DNA of 64,000 nucleotides from Flavobacterium suncheonense GH29-5 = DSM 17707 (GCF_000430025.1 NZ_AUCZ01000007.1:124001-188000), one strand, 5' to 3'; positions 23,943 to 34,572 are shown, counted from the stretch's first letter. Notes: generated by a model from the sequence alone, not told the origin. Numbers and translations: made by a program.

Positions 23943-26900
23943 ATGAAATTAGCAGAAATATCCATTAAACGTCCGTCGCTGGTAGTCGTGCTGTTCACGA
24001 TACTGACCCTCGGAGGATTGTTTAGCTACGGACTTTTAGGATACGAATTGATCCCGAAATTCGAACAAAACGTAATCAGTATTTCTACCGTTTACCCGGG
24101 AGCTTCGCCGGGTGAGGTGGAAAATACCGTAACCAAAAAAATCGAGGACGCGATTTCCTCGATGGAAAACATCAAAAAAATCGAATCGAAATCTTACGAA
24201 AGTTTGTCAACCATTGCCGTACAGCTTACCAGTAACGCCGATGCCGACGTAGCTTTAAACGACGCCCAACGCAAAGTAAACGCCGTGTTGGGAGATTTAC
24301 CCGACGATGTAAAACAACCCTCGTTAAGCAAATTCTCCCTGAGCGACTTGCCGATCATGACCATCGGTGCCAACGCCAAAATGGAAGAAGCGGAATTTTT
24401 CGACCTGATTGACAAAAAAATCAAACCGATTTTATCCCGAGTAAACGGTGTGGCGCAGATTAACCTTGTGGGAGGTCAGGAACGAGAGATTCAGGTAAAC
24501 ATGGATGCGGACAAAATGAAAGGTTTCGGCTTGTCCGTACCGCAGGTGCAGCAGGCTGTTTTGGCTTCGAATCTGGATTTCCCTACCGGAAACATTCAAA
24601 CGCGTGAACAGAAAATCCTAATCCGTTTGGCGGGAAAATACAAAACGGTTGAAGAATTGCGCAATCTGGTAATTGCCAGTACCAACGGTTCTCAGGTACG
24701 TTTAGGCGATATAGCCGATGTACAGGACGCTCAGAAAACCACCGAAAAAATTGCCCGTGTCGACCAGAAAAACGCCATCATCCTGCAAATCATCAAACAA
24801 TCCGATGCGAATGCCGTAGATGTAAGTGAACAAGTGCAGAAGTTATTAGGGCAATTAAGAAACGATTATGCTCAGGAAAAACTGGAGTTAAACATCGCCA
24901 ACGACAGTTCCGTGTTTACGCTAAATGCAGCCGATGCGGTAATCCACGATTTGATGCTGGCCGTATTACTGGTTGCCTTGGTGATGTTGTTCTTCTTACA
25001 CAGTGTGCGTAACTCCCTGATTGTAATGGTATCCATTCCAGCTTCCCTGATTGCGACTTTTATCGGTTTCGTGGTGATGGGTTATACGCTGAACTTAATG
25101 AGTTTATTGGGATTATCCCTAGTTGTGGGTATTTTGGTGGACGACGCCATCGTAGTACTCGAGAACATTTACAGGCACATGGAAATGGGGAAAAACCGCG
25201 TTCGTGCCGCTTTTGACGGAACCGCTGAAATCGGAGGCACCGTAACTTCTATTACCTTGGTAATTGTGGTGGTATTCCTGCCTATTGCCATGAGTACCGG
25301 ATTGGTTTCTAACATTATTACACAATTCTGTGTGACCGTAGTAATCTCCACCCTTTTGTCCCTATTGTCGTCGTTTACTATTGTACCTTGGTTATCTTCT
25401 CGTTTTGGAAAATTAGAACATATTGAAGGGAAAAACCTTTTCGGAAAAACCATCTTGGCTTTCGAAGCGCAACTAACCCGTTTTACAAATTTTATAAGCA
25501 GTCTTTTAGAATGGGCATTAAAAAGCACATTAAGACAAGTAGCTATTTTAGTAAGTATCACTATTCTCTTTTTTGCTGTTCCAATATTAATGTTAGGTGG
25601 AGGCTACGTTGGCGGGGAATTCTTTGCCCGTTCCGATGCCGGAGAGTTTTTAGTACAGATTGAAATGCCGAAAGACGCTTCCTTGGAACAAACCAACTTC
25701 ATGACGCAAAAAGCGGAAGCTTTTCTTAAAAAACAAGAAGATGTAACCAATTTGATTACCACCGTAGGACAGACTTCGGAAGGTTTTTCCGGAACGCAAG
25801 CTACGGCTTACAAATCGGAAATCCGGGTAAAAATGGTCGATCAGGACCAACGGGAAGACGATTCGTATGTGTATGCAGCGAAAATCAAACGTAAATTACA
25901 GCAGGAATTAGTCGGTGCCAAAATCAAGACAGTAGGAATGAGTATCATGGGTACGGCCGAAGAAGCGCCTTTAGCGTTAGTCGTTACCGGAACCACGTTA
26001 GACAGCGCCATGGTTTTTGCCAAAGCCGCTGAAAAGGAATTATACACCATCGCCGGTGCCTCCGAAATTAAATTGTCGGTAGAAACCGGAAACCCGGAAA
26101 TCAACGTACAGGTAGACCGTGATAAAATGGCCGCTCTAGGATTAGATTTACAAACCGTGGGAATGACGATGCAAACCGCTTTCAGTGGAAACACCGACAG
26201 TAAATTCCGTGCGGGAGAATACGAATACGACATCAACTTAAAATACAACGATTTTAACCGTAAAAACATAGACGATGTAAGTAATTTGACGTTCATCAAT
26301 AAAATGGGGCAACAAATTAAACTATCGCAATTTGCTACCGTAAAAGAAGGTTCAGGACCAAGTCAGCTAGAGCGTCGTGATAAAACCGCTTCGGTTACGA
26401 TTAAAGGACAAACCGTAGGACGTCCAACGGGTACGGTAGCCGCAGAATGGCAAGCCAAATTTGAAAAACTGCACAAACCAACGGGTGTCAACTACGTTTG
26501 GGGCGGTGATATGGAAAACCAGACGGAAGGTTTCGGTACCTTAGGATTTGCCCTTTTAGCCGCGATTATTTTGGTATACCTGGTTATGGTGGCTTTGTAC
26601 GATAGTTATGTGCACCCGTTTGTGGTTTTGTTTGCCGTGCCGTTATCCTTCATCGGAGCGTTGTTAGCACTTGGGTTAACCAACAATTCCCTGAACATCT
26701 TTACCATTTTGGGAATCATCATGCTAATCGGGCTGGTGTGTAAGAACGCGATTATGCTGGTCGACTTTACCAATCAGCGAAGAGCGGCTGGTGAAACCGT
26801 ACACACAGCCTTAATTCAGGCGAACCACGCCCGTCTGCGTCCGATTTTGATGACGACGATTGCGATGGTGTTCGGTATGTTACCGATTGCCTTAGCCTCA

Positions 26901-27128
26901 GGAGCCGGTGCCGAATGGAAAAACGGATTGGCCTGGGTAATCATCGGCGGATTGATTTCCTCATTATTCTTAACTCTGGTAATCGTTCCGGTAATTTACG
27001 ACATCATGGACAAAATCGTTCATAAGTTTACCAAAGGCGAAGCTACAGATTATGCGGCTCTGATGGTGGAAGCCTACGAGCATAAAGAACTGAGTGAAGA
27101 CGGCTTTACCCCAAAACACGAAATGTAA
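23943..27128 (+). CDS. RND efflux permease, HAE1/AcrB-like
   Basis: 1061 residues, the normal length for a 12-helix RND transporter with two large periplasmic loops. The N-terminus (MKLAEISIKRPSLVVVLF) is typical. The proton-relay pair is seen in helix 4 as GILVDDAIVVLENIYRHME. GGDMENQTEGF precedes the second membrane half, which contains LIGLVCKNAIMLVDF. Uses the proton gradient to export drugs, detergents or metabolites with the adaptor and channel before it. Heavy-metal (CusA-type) methionine motifs are not obvious, so the multidrug type is preferred. Confidence 0.95.
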   Translation: MKLAEISIKRPSLVVVLFTILTLGGLFSYGLLGYELIPKFEQNVISISTVYPGASPGEVENTVTKKIEDAISSMENIKKIESKSYESLSTIAVQLTSNADADVALNDAQRKVNAVLGDLPDDVKQPSLSKFSLSDLPIMTIGANAKMEEAEFFDLIDKKIKPILSRVNGVAQINLVGGQEREIQVNMDADKMKGFGLSVPQVQQAVLASNLDFPTGNIQTREQKILIRLAGKYKTVEELRNLVIASTNGSQVRLGDIADVQDAQKTTEKIARVDQKNAIILQIIKQSDANAVDVSEQVQKLLGQLRNDYAQEKLELNIANDSSVFTLNAADAVIHDLMLAVLLVALVMLFFLHSVRNSLIVMVSIPASLIATFIGFVVMGYTLNLMSLLGLSLVVGILVDDAIVVLENIYRHMEMGKNRVRAAFDGTAEIGGTVTSITLVIVVVFLPIAMSTGLVSNIITQFCVTVVISTLLSLLSSFTIVPWLSSRFGKLEHIEGKNLFGKTILAFEAQLTRFTNFISSLLEWALKSTLRQVAILVSITILFFAVPILMLGGGYVGGEFFARSDAGEFLVQIEMPKDASLEQTNFMTQKAEAFLKKQEDVTNLITTVGQTSEGFSGTQATAYKSEIRVKMVDQDQREDDSYVYAAKIKRKLQQELVGAKIKTVGMSIMGTAEEAPLALVVTGTTLDSAMVFAKAAEKELYTIAGASEIKLSVETGNPEINVQVDRDKMAALGLDLQTVGMTMQTAFSGNTDSKFRAGEYEYDINLKYNDFNRKNIDDVSNLTFINKMGQQIKLSQFATVKEGSGPSQLERRDKTASVTIKGQTVGRPTGTVAAEWQAKFEKLHKPTGVNYVWGGDMENQTEGFGTLGFALLAAIILVYLVMVALYDSYVHPFVVLFAVPLSFIGALLALGLTNNSLNIFTILGIIMLIGLVCKNAIMLVDFTNQRRAAGETVHTALIQANHARLRPILMTTIAMVFGMLPIALASGAGAEWKNGLAWVIIGGLISSLFLTLVIVPVIYDIMDKIVHKFTKGEATDYAALMVEAYEHKELSEDGFTPKHEM

Positions 27129-27143
27129 TTTCACAACTCCAAT

Positions 27144-27177
27144 AAAAAAACCGCTGCATAGCTGCAGCGGTTTTTTT
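27144..27177 (+). terminator. Terminator of the RND operon
   Basis: Stem ACCGCTGCA / TGCAGCGGT with loop TAGC, preceded by an A-run and followed by a T7 tract, 15 bases after the permease stop. Confidence 0.9.
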
Positions 27178-27598
27178 ATTGCTCAAAACAGAAGTTCGTT
27201 AAACAAGAATGGCTGTCACTACTCTGTAACAGCCATTCCTCTTTAAAAACGGTGGTGTTTAAATCCTACAAACCGATATAATCTTTTCTTGAAAGCAGAC
27301 CGTGATTAAGTTCGGCTTGTCAACCCGTCTTTAGTATTGTTATAACGTATCAATTACAATAATTAACTAAAACTTTCCTCAAAAGCAATTATCAATCATG
27401 CTTTAACAAGACCCTATTTAATTACTCTTCTAAATTACAATATTTTCTATAAATACCGAAATTTATCCGAATCCATTTCATGGGTTAAAAGCAAAATTTA
27501 ACACAAAGCAAAACCACAACGCTAAAAATCCTTATTAATTGAATCCTCAGGTTTTAAACTCGAAAATAAAAACTAAATTTGCACCAAATTTTATGCAC
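27178..27598. other. Long intergenic region before aspS, with one hairpin
   Basis: No gene is supported. At 27207-27238 GAATGGCTGT pairs perfectly with ACAGCCATTC around a 12-nt loop, without a T-tract. Near the right end TAAATTTG (27574-27581) is a perfect -7 box 17 nt before the aspS ATG, without a clear TTG at -33. The middle is A/T-rich and featureless. Confidence 0.5.
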
Positions 27599-29353
27599 AT
27601 GTACAGAAGTCATACTTGTGGAGAATTAAATCTTTCACACAATAATACTACAGTAACCCTGGCCGGTTGGGTTCAGAAATCCCGCGACAAAGGTTTTATG
27701 ATTTGGGTGGATTTACGCGACCGATACGGTATCACCCAATTAATTTTTGACGAAAGCCGCACCGACAAAGCCGTTTTCGAACTGGCTAAAACCTTAGGCC
27801 GTGAATTCGTGATTCAGGTGAAAGGAACCGTTATCGAGCGCGAATCGAAAAACCCGAACATGGCTACCGGAGACATCGAAATTCTGGTTTCGGAACTTAC
27901 CGTTTTAAACCAGGCGATGCTGCCTCCGTTCACCATTGAAGACGAAACGGACGGCGGAGAAGACATCCGCATGAAATACCGCTATCTGGACATCCGAAGA
28001 AATCCGGTAAAAAACAGCTTGTTGTTCCGCCACAAAGTAACTCAGGAGGTCCGAAATTATTTATCCGACAAAGGTTTTTGCGAGGTAGAAACCCCTTATT
28101 TAATAAAGTCGACTCCGGAAGGCGCCCGCGATTTCGTGGTACCAAGCCGCATGAATCCGGGACAGTTTTACGCCTTGCCGCAGTCCCCGCAAACGTTCAA
28201 ACAATTGTTGATGGTAGGCGGTATGGACAAATATTTCCAGATTGTGAAATGTTTCCGCGATGAAGATTTACGTGCCGACCGTCAGCCGGAATTTACGCAA
28301 ATCGACTGTGAAATGGCTTTTGTGGAGCAGGAAGACATCATCGACATGTTTGAAGGCTTAACGCGCCACTTACTGAAAGAAGTAAAAGGCATCGAAGTGG
28401 ATAAATTCCCGAGAATGACCTACGAGCATGCCATGAAAACCTACGGGAACGACAAACCGGACATCCGTTTCGGCATGGAATTCGGAGAACTGAATGCCGT
28501 GGCACAACACAAAGATTTCGGCGTATTCAATGCCGCAGAATTGGTAGTAGGAATTGCTGTTCCGGGTGGAGCAGCATACACCAGAAAAGAAATCGACGCT
28601 TTCATCGACTGGGTAAAACGACCTCAGGTGGGCGCCTCAGGCATGGTATACTGTAAATATGAAGCGGACGGCAGTTTAAAATCCTCTGTAGACAAATTCT
28701 ACGATCAGGACGATTTGAAAAAGTGGGCCGAAATCACCGGAGCAAAACCGGGCGATATCATTTTCGTTTTGTCAGGACCGGCAAATAAAACCCGTGCGCA
28801 ATTGAGCGCGCTTCGTATGGAAGTGGCTACTCGTTTAGGTTTACGCAAACCGGACGAATTTGCACCGCTTTGGGTAGTAGATTTTCCGCTATTGGAATGG
28901 GATGAAGAAAGCGGCCGTTTTCACGCGATGCACCACCCGTTCACCTCGCCAAAACCGGAGGATATCCATTTAATCGGTACGGAGCCTGGTAAAATCAGAG
29001 CTAATGCTTATGACATGGTGTTAAACGGAAACGAAATCGGTGGCGGTTCCATCCGTATTCACGATAAAGACCTACAGGCCAGAATGTTTGAATTGTTAGG
29101 GTTCAGCAAAGAAGAAGCTGAAAATCAGTTCGGCTTTCTGATGAACGCCTTCCAGTTCGGTGCGCCGCCACACGGAGGTTTAGCCTTCGGATTGGATCGT
29201 TTGGTAGCGATTTTGGGCGGGCAGGAAACCATCCGGGATTTCATCGCCTTCCCGAAAAACAATTCCGGAAGAGATGTGATGATTGATGCGCCTTCCGCAA
29301 TTGACAACAAGCAACTCGATGAATTATTCATAAAACTGAACTTAAATTCTTAA
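27599..29353 (+). CDS. aspS: Aspartyl-tRNA synthetase
   Basis: 584 residues from ATG 27599 ([11 protein letters not shown]), chosen because the conserved N-terminus begins there; ATG 27593 is two codons earlier. The OB-fold anticodon-binding domain (about 1-105) is followed by the class II catalytic core with motif 2 ([18 protein letters not shown]) and motif 3 ([12 protein letters not shown]). The bacterial GAD insertion lies between (about 290-410). Charges tRNA-Asp with aspartate; length fits the bacterial type. Single gene with its own terminator. Confidence 0.96.
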   Translation: MYRSHTCGELNLSHNNTTVTLAGWVQKSRDKGFMIWVDLRDRYGITQLIFDESRTDKAVFELAKTLGREFVIQVKGTVIERESKNPNMATGDIEILVSELTVLNQAMLPPFTIEDETDGGEDIRMKYRYLDIRRNPVKNSLLFRHKVTQEVRNYLSDKGFCEVETPYLIKSTPEGARDFVVPSRMNPGQFYALPQSPQTFKQLLMVGGMDKYFQIVKCFRDEDLRADRQPEFTQIDCEMAFVEQEDIIDMFEGLTRHLLKEVKGIEVDKFPRMTYEHAMKTYGNDKPDIRFGMEFGELNAVAQHKDFGVFNAAELVVGIAVPGGAAYTRKEIDAFIDWVKRPQVGASGMVYCKYEADGSLKSSVDKFYDQDDLKKWAEITGAKPGDIIFVLSGPANKTRAQLSALRMEVATRLGLRKPDEFAPLWVVDFPLLEWDEESGRFHAMHHPFTSPKPEDIHLIGTEPGKIRANAYDMVLNGNEIGGGSIRIHDKDLQARMFELLGFSKEEAENQFGFLMNAFQFGAPPHGGLAFGLDRLVAILGGQETIRDFIAFPKNNSGRDVMIDAPSAIDNKQLDELFIKLNLNS

Positions 29354-29358
29354 CGATT

Positions 29359-29384
29359 AAGCGGCCTTTTGAGCCGCTTTTTTA
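29359..29384 (+). terminator. Terminator of aspS
   Basis: Stem AAGCGGC / GCCGCTT with loop CTTTTGA followed by a T-rich tract, directly after the aspS stop. Confidence 0.85.
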
Positions 29385-29461
29385 TTTTTTCAACAATTCC
29401 TTAACTTCCCTTTAAAGTTTTCAAAACTTAAACATTTTTTTTGAAAATTTTTTACCAAAAC

Positions 29462-29491
29462 TTGTTTGTTTTAAAAAAAAGTATATCTTTG
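29462..29491 (+). promoter_or_regulatory. Promoter of the cold shock gene
   Basis: TTG (29462-29464), 19-nt spacer, TATCTTTG (29484-29491). This exactly fits the Bacteroidota pattern TTG-N19-TANNTTTG. The ATG is 30 nt downstream, so the leader is short, about 24 nt. Confidence 0.65.
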
Positions 29492-29521
29492 GGTTATTAT
29501 TAATTATTTTTTTATTACAGA

Positions 29522-29722
29522 ATGCGCACAGGCAAAGTAAAATTTTTCATTGAATCCAAAGGATATGGGTTCATTACAGACGATGAAACCGGAAATGACA
29601 TTTTCGTTCACGCAACAGGTTTAAAAGCTGAAGGCTTAAGCGAAGGAACTAAAGTTTCTTACGTTGAAGAAGAAGGAAGAAAAGGTAAGGTAGCTGCTCA
29701 GGTAGCTGTTATCGAAGATTAA
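29522..29722 (+). CDS. Cold shock protein, single CSD
   Basis: 66 residues, one cold shock (OB-fold) domain. RNP-1 is KGYGFIT (residues about 13-19) and RNP-2 is DIFVHAT (about 27-33). Binds single-stranded RNA/DNA, acting as an RNA chaperone in the cytoplasm. The lack of a long structured leader suggests it is not an E. coli CspA-like cold-induced message. Monocistronic, with its own promoter and terminator. Confidence 0.94.
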   Translation: MRTGKVKFFIESKGYGFITDDETGNDIFVHATGLKAEGLSEGTKVSYVEEEGRKGKVAAQVAVIED

Positions 29723-29750
29723 CATATATTTTTGATTACCTGAATGTACA

Positions 29751-29779
29751 AACCGCTCCAAATTGGGGCGGTTTTTTTA
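29751..29779 (+). terminator. Terminator of the cold shock gene
   Basis: Stem AACCGCTCC / GGGGCGGTT (one G-T wobble) with loop AAATT and a following T7 tract. Confidence 0.85.
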
Positions 29780-29889
29780 TTAAGAAATTTCAGAAAAACA
29801 CTAACAACACTACGTTAATTATTTGTAATTAGTCTAAATATGTTTTAACTTTAAAAGAGTGTAAACGCAAAAATCATTAAAAAATTACG

Positions 29890-29919
29890 TTGCGTATAAA
29901 TATAAGGAATGTATATTTG
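29890..29919 (+). promoter_or_regulatory. Promoter of the nuo operon
   Basis: TTG (29890-29892), 19-nt spacer, TATATTTG (29912-29919), a perfect match to TTG-N19-TANNTTTG. The first gene, nuoA, starts 31 nt downstream of the -7 box. Confidence 0.7.
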
Positions 29920-29950
29920 TGAATTCATTTTCTTTTAAGAGAGTAAAAAC

Positions 29951-30316
29951 ATGCAAACTAACCAAATCGACTACATTCCTATTGTTATGCAGCTGCTTTT
30001 AGCAACAGGGTTTGTAGGTACTACAATAGTTATTTCGGGACTTCTGGGTCCAAAAAGACATTCCGCCAACAAAGACAAAAACTTCGAGTGCGGGATTGAG
30101 TCCGTAGGAAACGCACGTATTCCTTTTTCCGTAAAATACTTTTTAGTTGCCATCCTGTTCGTTCTTTTCGACGTGGAGGTAATCTTCATGTACCCTTGGG
30201 CCGTAAATTTCAGAGAAATGGGCTGGGAAGGATTAGCTAAAATGGGTATCTTCATGGGGCTTTTGGTCGTAGGGTTTTACTACGTAATCAAGAAGCGAGG
30301 TTTAGAATGGGAATAA
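29951..30316 (+). CDS. nuoA: NADH-quinone oxidoreductase subunit A
   Basis: 121 residues with three membrane helices (about 10-30, 62-82, 92-112). The conserved loop FECGIESVGNARIPFSVKYF, which borders the quinone site, is present. Small membrane subunit of complex I at the junction of the two arms. First gene of a complete 14-gene nuo operon that ends at 42840. Confidence 0.95.
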   Translation: MQTNQIDYIPIVMQLLLATGFVGTTIVISGLLGPKRHSANKDKNFECGIESVGNARIPFSVKYFLVAILFVLFDVEVIFMYPWAVNFREMGWEGLAKMGIFMGLLVVGFYYVIKKRGLEWE

Positions 30317-30328
30317 AAAATTAAGACA

Positions 30329-30880
30329 ATGAGCGATTCATCTAAATATACAATGGTAGAACCGCCTGCAGGCTATGCGGGAGAAGGTTTTTTTGCCACC
30401 AAATTAAGCGATGTGGTAGGATTGGCAAGAGCAAATTCATTATGGCCTTTACCTTTCGCTACTTCTTGCTGCGGTATCGAATTCATGGCCACCATGGCTT
30501 CTCACTATGACGTGGCACGTTTCGGATCCGAGCGTATGAGTTTCTCTCCGCGTCAGGCCGATATGTTGCTGGTAATGGGAACCATCGCTAAAAAAATGGC
30601 CCCGATTTTACGTCAGGTTTACGAACAAATGTCCGAACCGAAATGGGTTATCGCTGTTGGCGCCTGTGCTTCTTCGGGAGGGGTTTTTGATACGTATTCT
30701 GTACTTCAGGGAATTGACAAGGTAATTCCGGTGGATGTTTACGTACCGGGTTGTCCGCCAAGACCAGAACAAATTCTGGACGGAATCATGAAATTACAGG
30801 AAATTGTAAAAAATGAATCGGTGCGACGAAGAAGTTCCGACGAATACAAAGATTTATTAGGTTCTTATAACATCAAGTAA
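30329..30880 (+). CDS. nuoB: NADH-quinone oxidoreductase subunit B
   Basis: 183 residues. Carries the N2 [4Fe-4S] cluster next to quinone: the tandem cysteines in TSCCGIEFM, with the others in VGACASSGG and PGCPPRPEQ. Cytoplasmic-side peripheral subunit. 12 bp after nuoA and 2 bp before nuoC. Confidence 0.96.
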   Translation: MSDSSKYTMVEPPAGYAGEGFFATKLSDVVGLARANSLWPLPFATSCCGIEFMATMASHYDVARFGSERMSFSPRQADMLLVMGTIAKKMAPILRQVYEQMSEPKWVIAVGACASSGGVFDTYSVLQGIDKVIPVDVYVPGCPPRPEQILDGIMKLQEIVKNESVRRRSSDEYKDLLGSYNIK

Positions 30881-30882
30881 CA

Positions 30883-31404
30883 ATGGCCTTAGAAACCTCA
30901 GTAATACAAAACAAACTGATTGAAAACTTCGGATTAAAAGTTTCCGATTTTATTCAGATTCACGATATTTTCACCTTTGAAGTAGCACCGGATTCCATCC
31001 TGGAAGTCATGCAGTTTTTAAGAGACGATGCTACGATGCGTTTTAACTTCCTGACCGATGTTTGCGGCATCCACTACCCAGATTACGAAAAAGAGCGTCA
31101 GTTTGCCGTAGTCTATCACATGCATAATTGGGTGGACAACGTTCGCATCCGCATCAAATGCTACTTAAACGGAGACAATCCGGAAATTGATTCGGTAACG
31201 CCCCTATTCTTGGGTGCCAACTGGCAGGAGAGAGAAACCTACGATTTTTTCGGCATCATCTTTAAAGGACATCCACAGTTAAAACGCATTTTAAACATGG
31301 ACGAAATGACCGTGTTCCCGATGCGCAAAGAATTCCCGTTGGAAGACGGCGGAAGAACCGACAAAGACGACCGTTTCTTCGGAAGAACCAAACAAAACTG
31401 CTAA
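30883..31404 (+). CDS. nuoC: NADH-quinone oxidoreductase subunit C
   Basis: 173 residues of the 30-kDa subunit family, with the signature ERETYDFFGIIFKGHPQLKR near residue 112-131. Separate from NuoD, unlike the fused NuoCD of enterobacteria. Structural subunit of the connecting module. Confidence 0.95.
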   Translation: MALETSVIQNKLIENFGLKVSDFIQIHDIFTFEVAPDSILEVMQFLRDDATMRFNFLTDVCGIHYPDYEKERQFAVVYHMHNWVDNVRIRIKCYLNGDNPEIDSVTPLFLGANWQERETYDFFGIIFKGHPQLKRILNMDEMTVFPMRKEFPLEDGGRTDKDDRFFGRTKQNC

Positions 31405-31428
31405 TAGTAACCTGAAATAACAACCCAA

Positions 31429-32664
31429 ATGTCAGATCTATTATTAACGCCGGAAGCACGATTTGCCAAAGAAATCGAAAAAAGAAGAAACGAAGACGGA
31501 AGTGAACTTTCGGTTTTGAATCTTGGGCCAACGCACCCGGCTACCCACGGAATTTTCCAGAACATCCTGTTAATGGACGGAGAGCGTATCGTTGACGGAG
31601 AAGGCACCGTTGGTTACATTCACAGAGCTTTTGAAAAAATTGCAGAAAACCGACCATTCTATCAGATTACTGTATTGACCGACCGTATGAACTATTGTTC
31701 GGCACCGATCAACAACATGTGCTGGTGGATGACCTTGGAAAAAGCCTTAGGCATTGAAGTTCCGAAACGTGTCCAATACATGCGCGTGATCGTGATGGAA
31801 TTGGCGCGTATCGCAGACCATATTATCTGTAATTCCGTATTAGGAGTAGACACCGGAGCCTTAACCGGATTCCTGTACGTGTTCCAGTTCCGCGAAAAAA
31901 TCTATGAAATTTACGAGGAAATCTGTGGGGCTCGTTTAACCACCAACATGGGCCGTATCGGCGGTTTCGAAAGAGACTGGAGCCCGGCCGTTTGGGAAAA
32001 ACTGAACAAATTCTTAGAAGAATTCCCACCAATCTGGGAACAATTCGAAAACTTATTGACCCGAAACCGAATCTTCATGGACCGCACCATCAACGTGGGA
32101 GCGATTTCCGCGGAAAAAGCCATCAGTTACGGCTTTACAGGACCAAACCTACGTGCTGCCGGTGTGGATTACGACGTTCGCGTAATGCAACCGTATTCTT
32201 CCTACGAAGATTTCGACTTTAACATTCCGGTTGGTCAATCGGGAGATACGTATGACCGTTTCTGCGTGCGCAATGCAGAAGTATGGGAAAGTTTGAGCAT
32301 CATCAAACAAGCCTTGGCAAAATTACCGGAAGGACCATACCACGCAGATGTTCCTGAATATTATCTTCCTCCGAAAGAAGATGTGTATTCTACAATGGAA
32401 TCTTTAATCTGGCACTTTAAAATCGTAATGGGTGAAGTGCCGGTACCGTTAACCGAAGTATACCACGCGGTAGAAGGCGGTAACGGGGAGCTAGGTTTCT
32501 ATCTGATTACCGACGGAAGCCGTACCCCATACCGCCTGCATTTCAGAAGACCTTGTTTTATATATTATCAGGCGTTTAACGATATGGTAAAAGGACAAAT
32601 GTTATCCGATGCCATTGCGACTTTATCGAGTTTGAACGTTATCGCCGGAGAATTAGACGCTTAA
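31429..32664 (+). CDS. nuoD: NADH-quinone oxidoreductase subunit D
   Basis: 411 residues of the 49-kDa subunit family, related to [NiFe]-hydrogenase large subunits but without metal-binding cysteines. LGPTHPATHG near the N-terminus (about 29-38) contributes to the quinone site. Its TAA shares one base with the ATG of nuoE (TAATG), so translation is probably coupled. Confidence 0.96.
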   Translation: MSDLLLTPEARFAKEIEKRRNEDGSELSVLNLGPTHPATHGIFQNILLMDGERIVDGEGTVGYIHRAFEKIAENRPFYQITVLTDRMNYCSAPINNMCWWMTLEKALGIEVPKRVQYMRVIVMELARIADHIICNSVLGVDTGALTGFLYVFQFREKIYEIYEEICGARLTTNMGRIGGFERDWSPAVWEKLNKFLEEFPPIWEQFENLLTRNRIFMDRTINVGAISAEKAISYGFTGPNLRAAGVDYDVRVMQPYSSYEDFDFNIPVGQSGDTYDRFCVRNAEVWESLSIIKQALAKLPEGPYHADVPEYYLPPKEDVYSTMESLIWHFKIVMGEVPVPLTEVYHAVEGGNGELGFYLITDGSRTPYRLHFRRPCFIYYQAFNDMVKGQMLSDAIATLSSLNVIAGELDA

Positions 32665-33200
32665 TGATTATGGAAAAATATATCTACAAACAGGATATCA
32701 ACATTACTCCGGAATTGATGGCCCGCATCAACGAATTGTTGAGCCATTATCCGGAAGACAAGAAAAAATCGGCTTTACTGCCGGTACTGCATGAAGTTCA
32801 GGACGCTCACGACAACTGGCTAAGCTACGAACTGCAGGACAAAGTGGCCGAGATTTTAGAAATCAAGCCCATTGAAGTGTACGAAGTGGTTTCTTTTTAC
32901 ACCATGTTCAATCAAAAACCCATCGGAAAATACATGTTCGAGTTTTGCCGCACCTCTTGTTGTGCCACTCGCGGCGTGGAAGATTTGATGGACTACACCT
33001 GCAACAAATTAGGCATTAAAGAAGGTGAAACTACCGTGGACGGTATGTTTACCGTAGTGGGTGTGGAATGTCTCGGAGCCTGTGGTTATGCGCCTATGAT
33101 GCAAATCGGGGATTTCTACCACGAGAATTTAAACCAGGAAAAAGTAGACCAGTTAATCGCCGACTGCAGAGCCGGTAAAATAACGTTACACGATAAATAA
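32664..33200 (+). CDS. nuoE: NADH-quinone oxidoreductase subunit E
   Basis: 178 residues of the thioredoxin-like 24-kDa subunit, binding the N1a [2Fe-2S] cluster through FCRTSCC and VECLGACG. ATG 32664 overlaps the nuoD stop; ATG 32670 is an alternative. Part of the NADH dehydrogenase module with NuoF and NuoG. Confidence 0.95.
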   Translation: MIMEKYIYKQDINITPELMARINELLSHYPEDKKKSALLPVLHEVQDAHDNWLSYELQDKVAEILEIKPIEVYEVVSFYTMFNQKPIGKYMFEFCRTSCCATRGVEDLMDYTCNKLGIKEGETTVDGMFTVVGVECLGACGYAPMMQIGDFYHENLNQEKVDQLIADCRAGKITLHDK

Positions 33201-33204
33201 TACC

Positions 33205-34572
33205 ATGGGAAGAAAGATATTATTAGATAAGATAAACATTCCGGGTATCAAAACCTACGAAGTGTACCGCCAGAACGGAGGCTACGCATCCGTGGAAAAA
33301 GCGCTGAAACAGATGACCCCCGATGAAGTGACCGAAGAAGTAAAAACTTCCGGTTTACGCGGTCGTGGTGGTGCCGGTTTCCCTACCGGACTGAAATGGA
33401 GTTTCATCGACAAAAAATCAGGAAGACCAAGACATTTGGTATGTAACGCCGACGAATCCGAACCGGGTACGTTCAAAGACCGTTACTTAATGGAATACAT
33501 CCCGCACCTGTTAATCGAGGGAATGATTACGTCCAGTTATGCCTTAGGCGCTAATTTGTCGTACATCTACATCCGCGGGGAATACATGTGGGTGTTTAAA
33601 ATTCTGGAAAGAGCCATCAAAGAAGCCTATGCGGCGGGATGGTTAGGAAAAAACATCTTAGGAACCGGATACGATTTGGATTTGCACGTGCACTGTGGTG
33701 CAGGAGCCTACATCTGCGGTGAAGAAACTGCCTTAATCGAATCCTTAGAAGGTAAAAGAGGAAACCCGAGAATCAAGCCGCCTTTCCCGGCAGTTAACGG
33801 ATTATGGCAAAACCCAACCGTGGTAAACAACGTGGAATCCATTGCCACAGTGCCTTGGATTGTACTGAACTCGGGCGAAGAATACGCAAAAATAGGAATC
33901 GGCCGTTCTACCGGAACCAAGCTGATTTCCGCATCCGGACACATTAAAAACCCAGGGGTTTATGAAATCGAATTGGGCTTATCCGTAGACGAGTTCATGA
34001 ATTCCGACGAATATTTAGGAGGCATGTTAAACGACCGACCATTAAAGGCTTTAGTGCCGGGAGGTTCTTCCGTGCCGATTCTTCCTGCCAATTTAATCTT
34101 CAAAACTGCCAACGGAGAAGACCGTCTAATGACCTATGAGTCGTTATCCGACGGCGGTTTCGCTACAGGCTCCATGTTAGGTTCCGGAGGGTTCATCGTG
34201 TACAACGACACCACCTGTATCGTGCGTAACACCTGGAATTTCTCCCGTTTCTACCATCATGAATCGTGTGGTCAGTGTACCCCATGTCGTGAAGGAACCG
34301 GATGGCTGGAGAAAATCTTACACCGTATCGAAAACGGTCACGGACGTGAGGAAGACATCGAACTGTTGTGGAGCATTCAGAGCAAAATCGAAGGAAATAC
34401 CATTTGTCCGTTAGGCGATGCGGCTTCTTGGCCTGTTGCGGCGGCGATCCGTCACTTCAGAGAAGAATTTGAATACCACGTTCGTTTCCCAGAGAAAGTA
34501 AAAAACAGAGACCACTTCGTACACGAACCGTTTGAAAAAGTACGTCACTTAGTAGGAAAAACAATAGTATAA
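33205..34572 (+). CDS. nuoF: NADH-quinone oxidoreductase subunit F, NADH/FMN-binding
   Basis: 455 residues of the 51-kDa subunit. RGRGGAGFPTGLKW (about 50-63) binds NADH/FMN; SCGQCTPCREG binds the N3 [4Fe-4S] cluster, with a later Cys in NTICPLGD. Accepts electrons from NADH, so the complex is the NADH-using type rather than the 11-subunit kind seen in many Bacteroidota. A 78-bp gap follows before nuoG, the largest in the operon. Confidence 0.96.
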   Translation: MGRKILLDKINIPGIKTYEVYRQNGGYASVEKALKQMTPDEVTEEVKTSGLRGRGGAGFPTGLKWSFIDKKSGRPRHLVCNADESEPGTFKDRYLMEYIPHLLIEGMITSSYALGANLSYIYIRGEYMWVFKILERAIKEAYAAGWLGKNILGTGYDLDLHVHCGAGAYICGEETALIESLEGKRGNPRIKPPFPAVNGLWQNPTVVNNVESIATVPWIVLNSGEEYAKIGIGRSTGTKLISASGHIKNPGVYEIELGLSVDEFMNSDEYLGGMLNDRPLKALVPGGSSVPILPANLIFKTANGEDRLMTYESLSDGGFATGSMLGSGGFIVYNDTTCIVRNTWNFSRFYHHESCGQCTPCREGTGWLEKILHRIENGHGREEDIELLWSIQSKIEGNTICPLGDAASWPVAAAIRHFREEFEYHVRFPEKVKNRDHFVHEPFEKVRHLVGKTIV

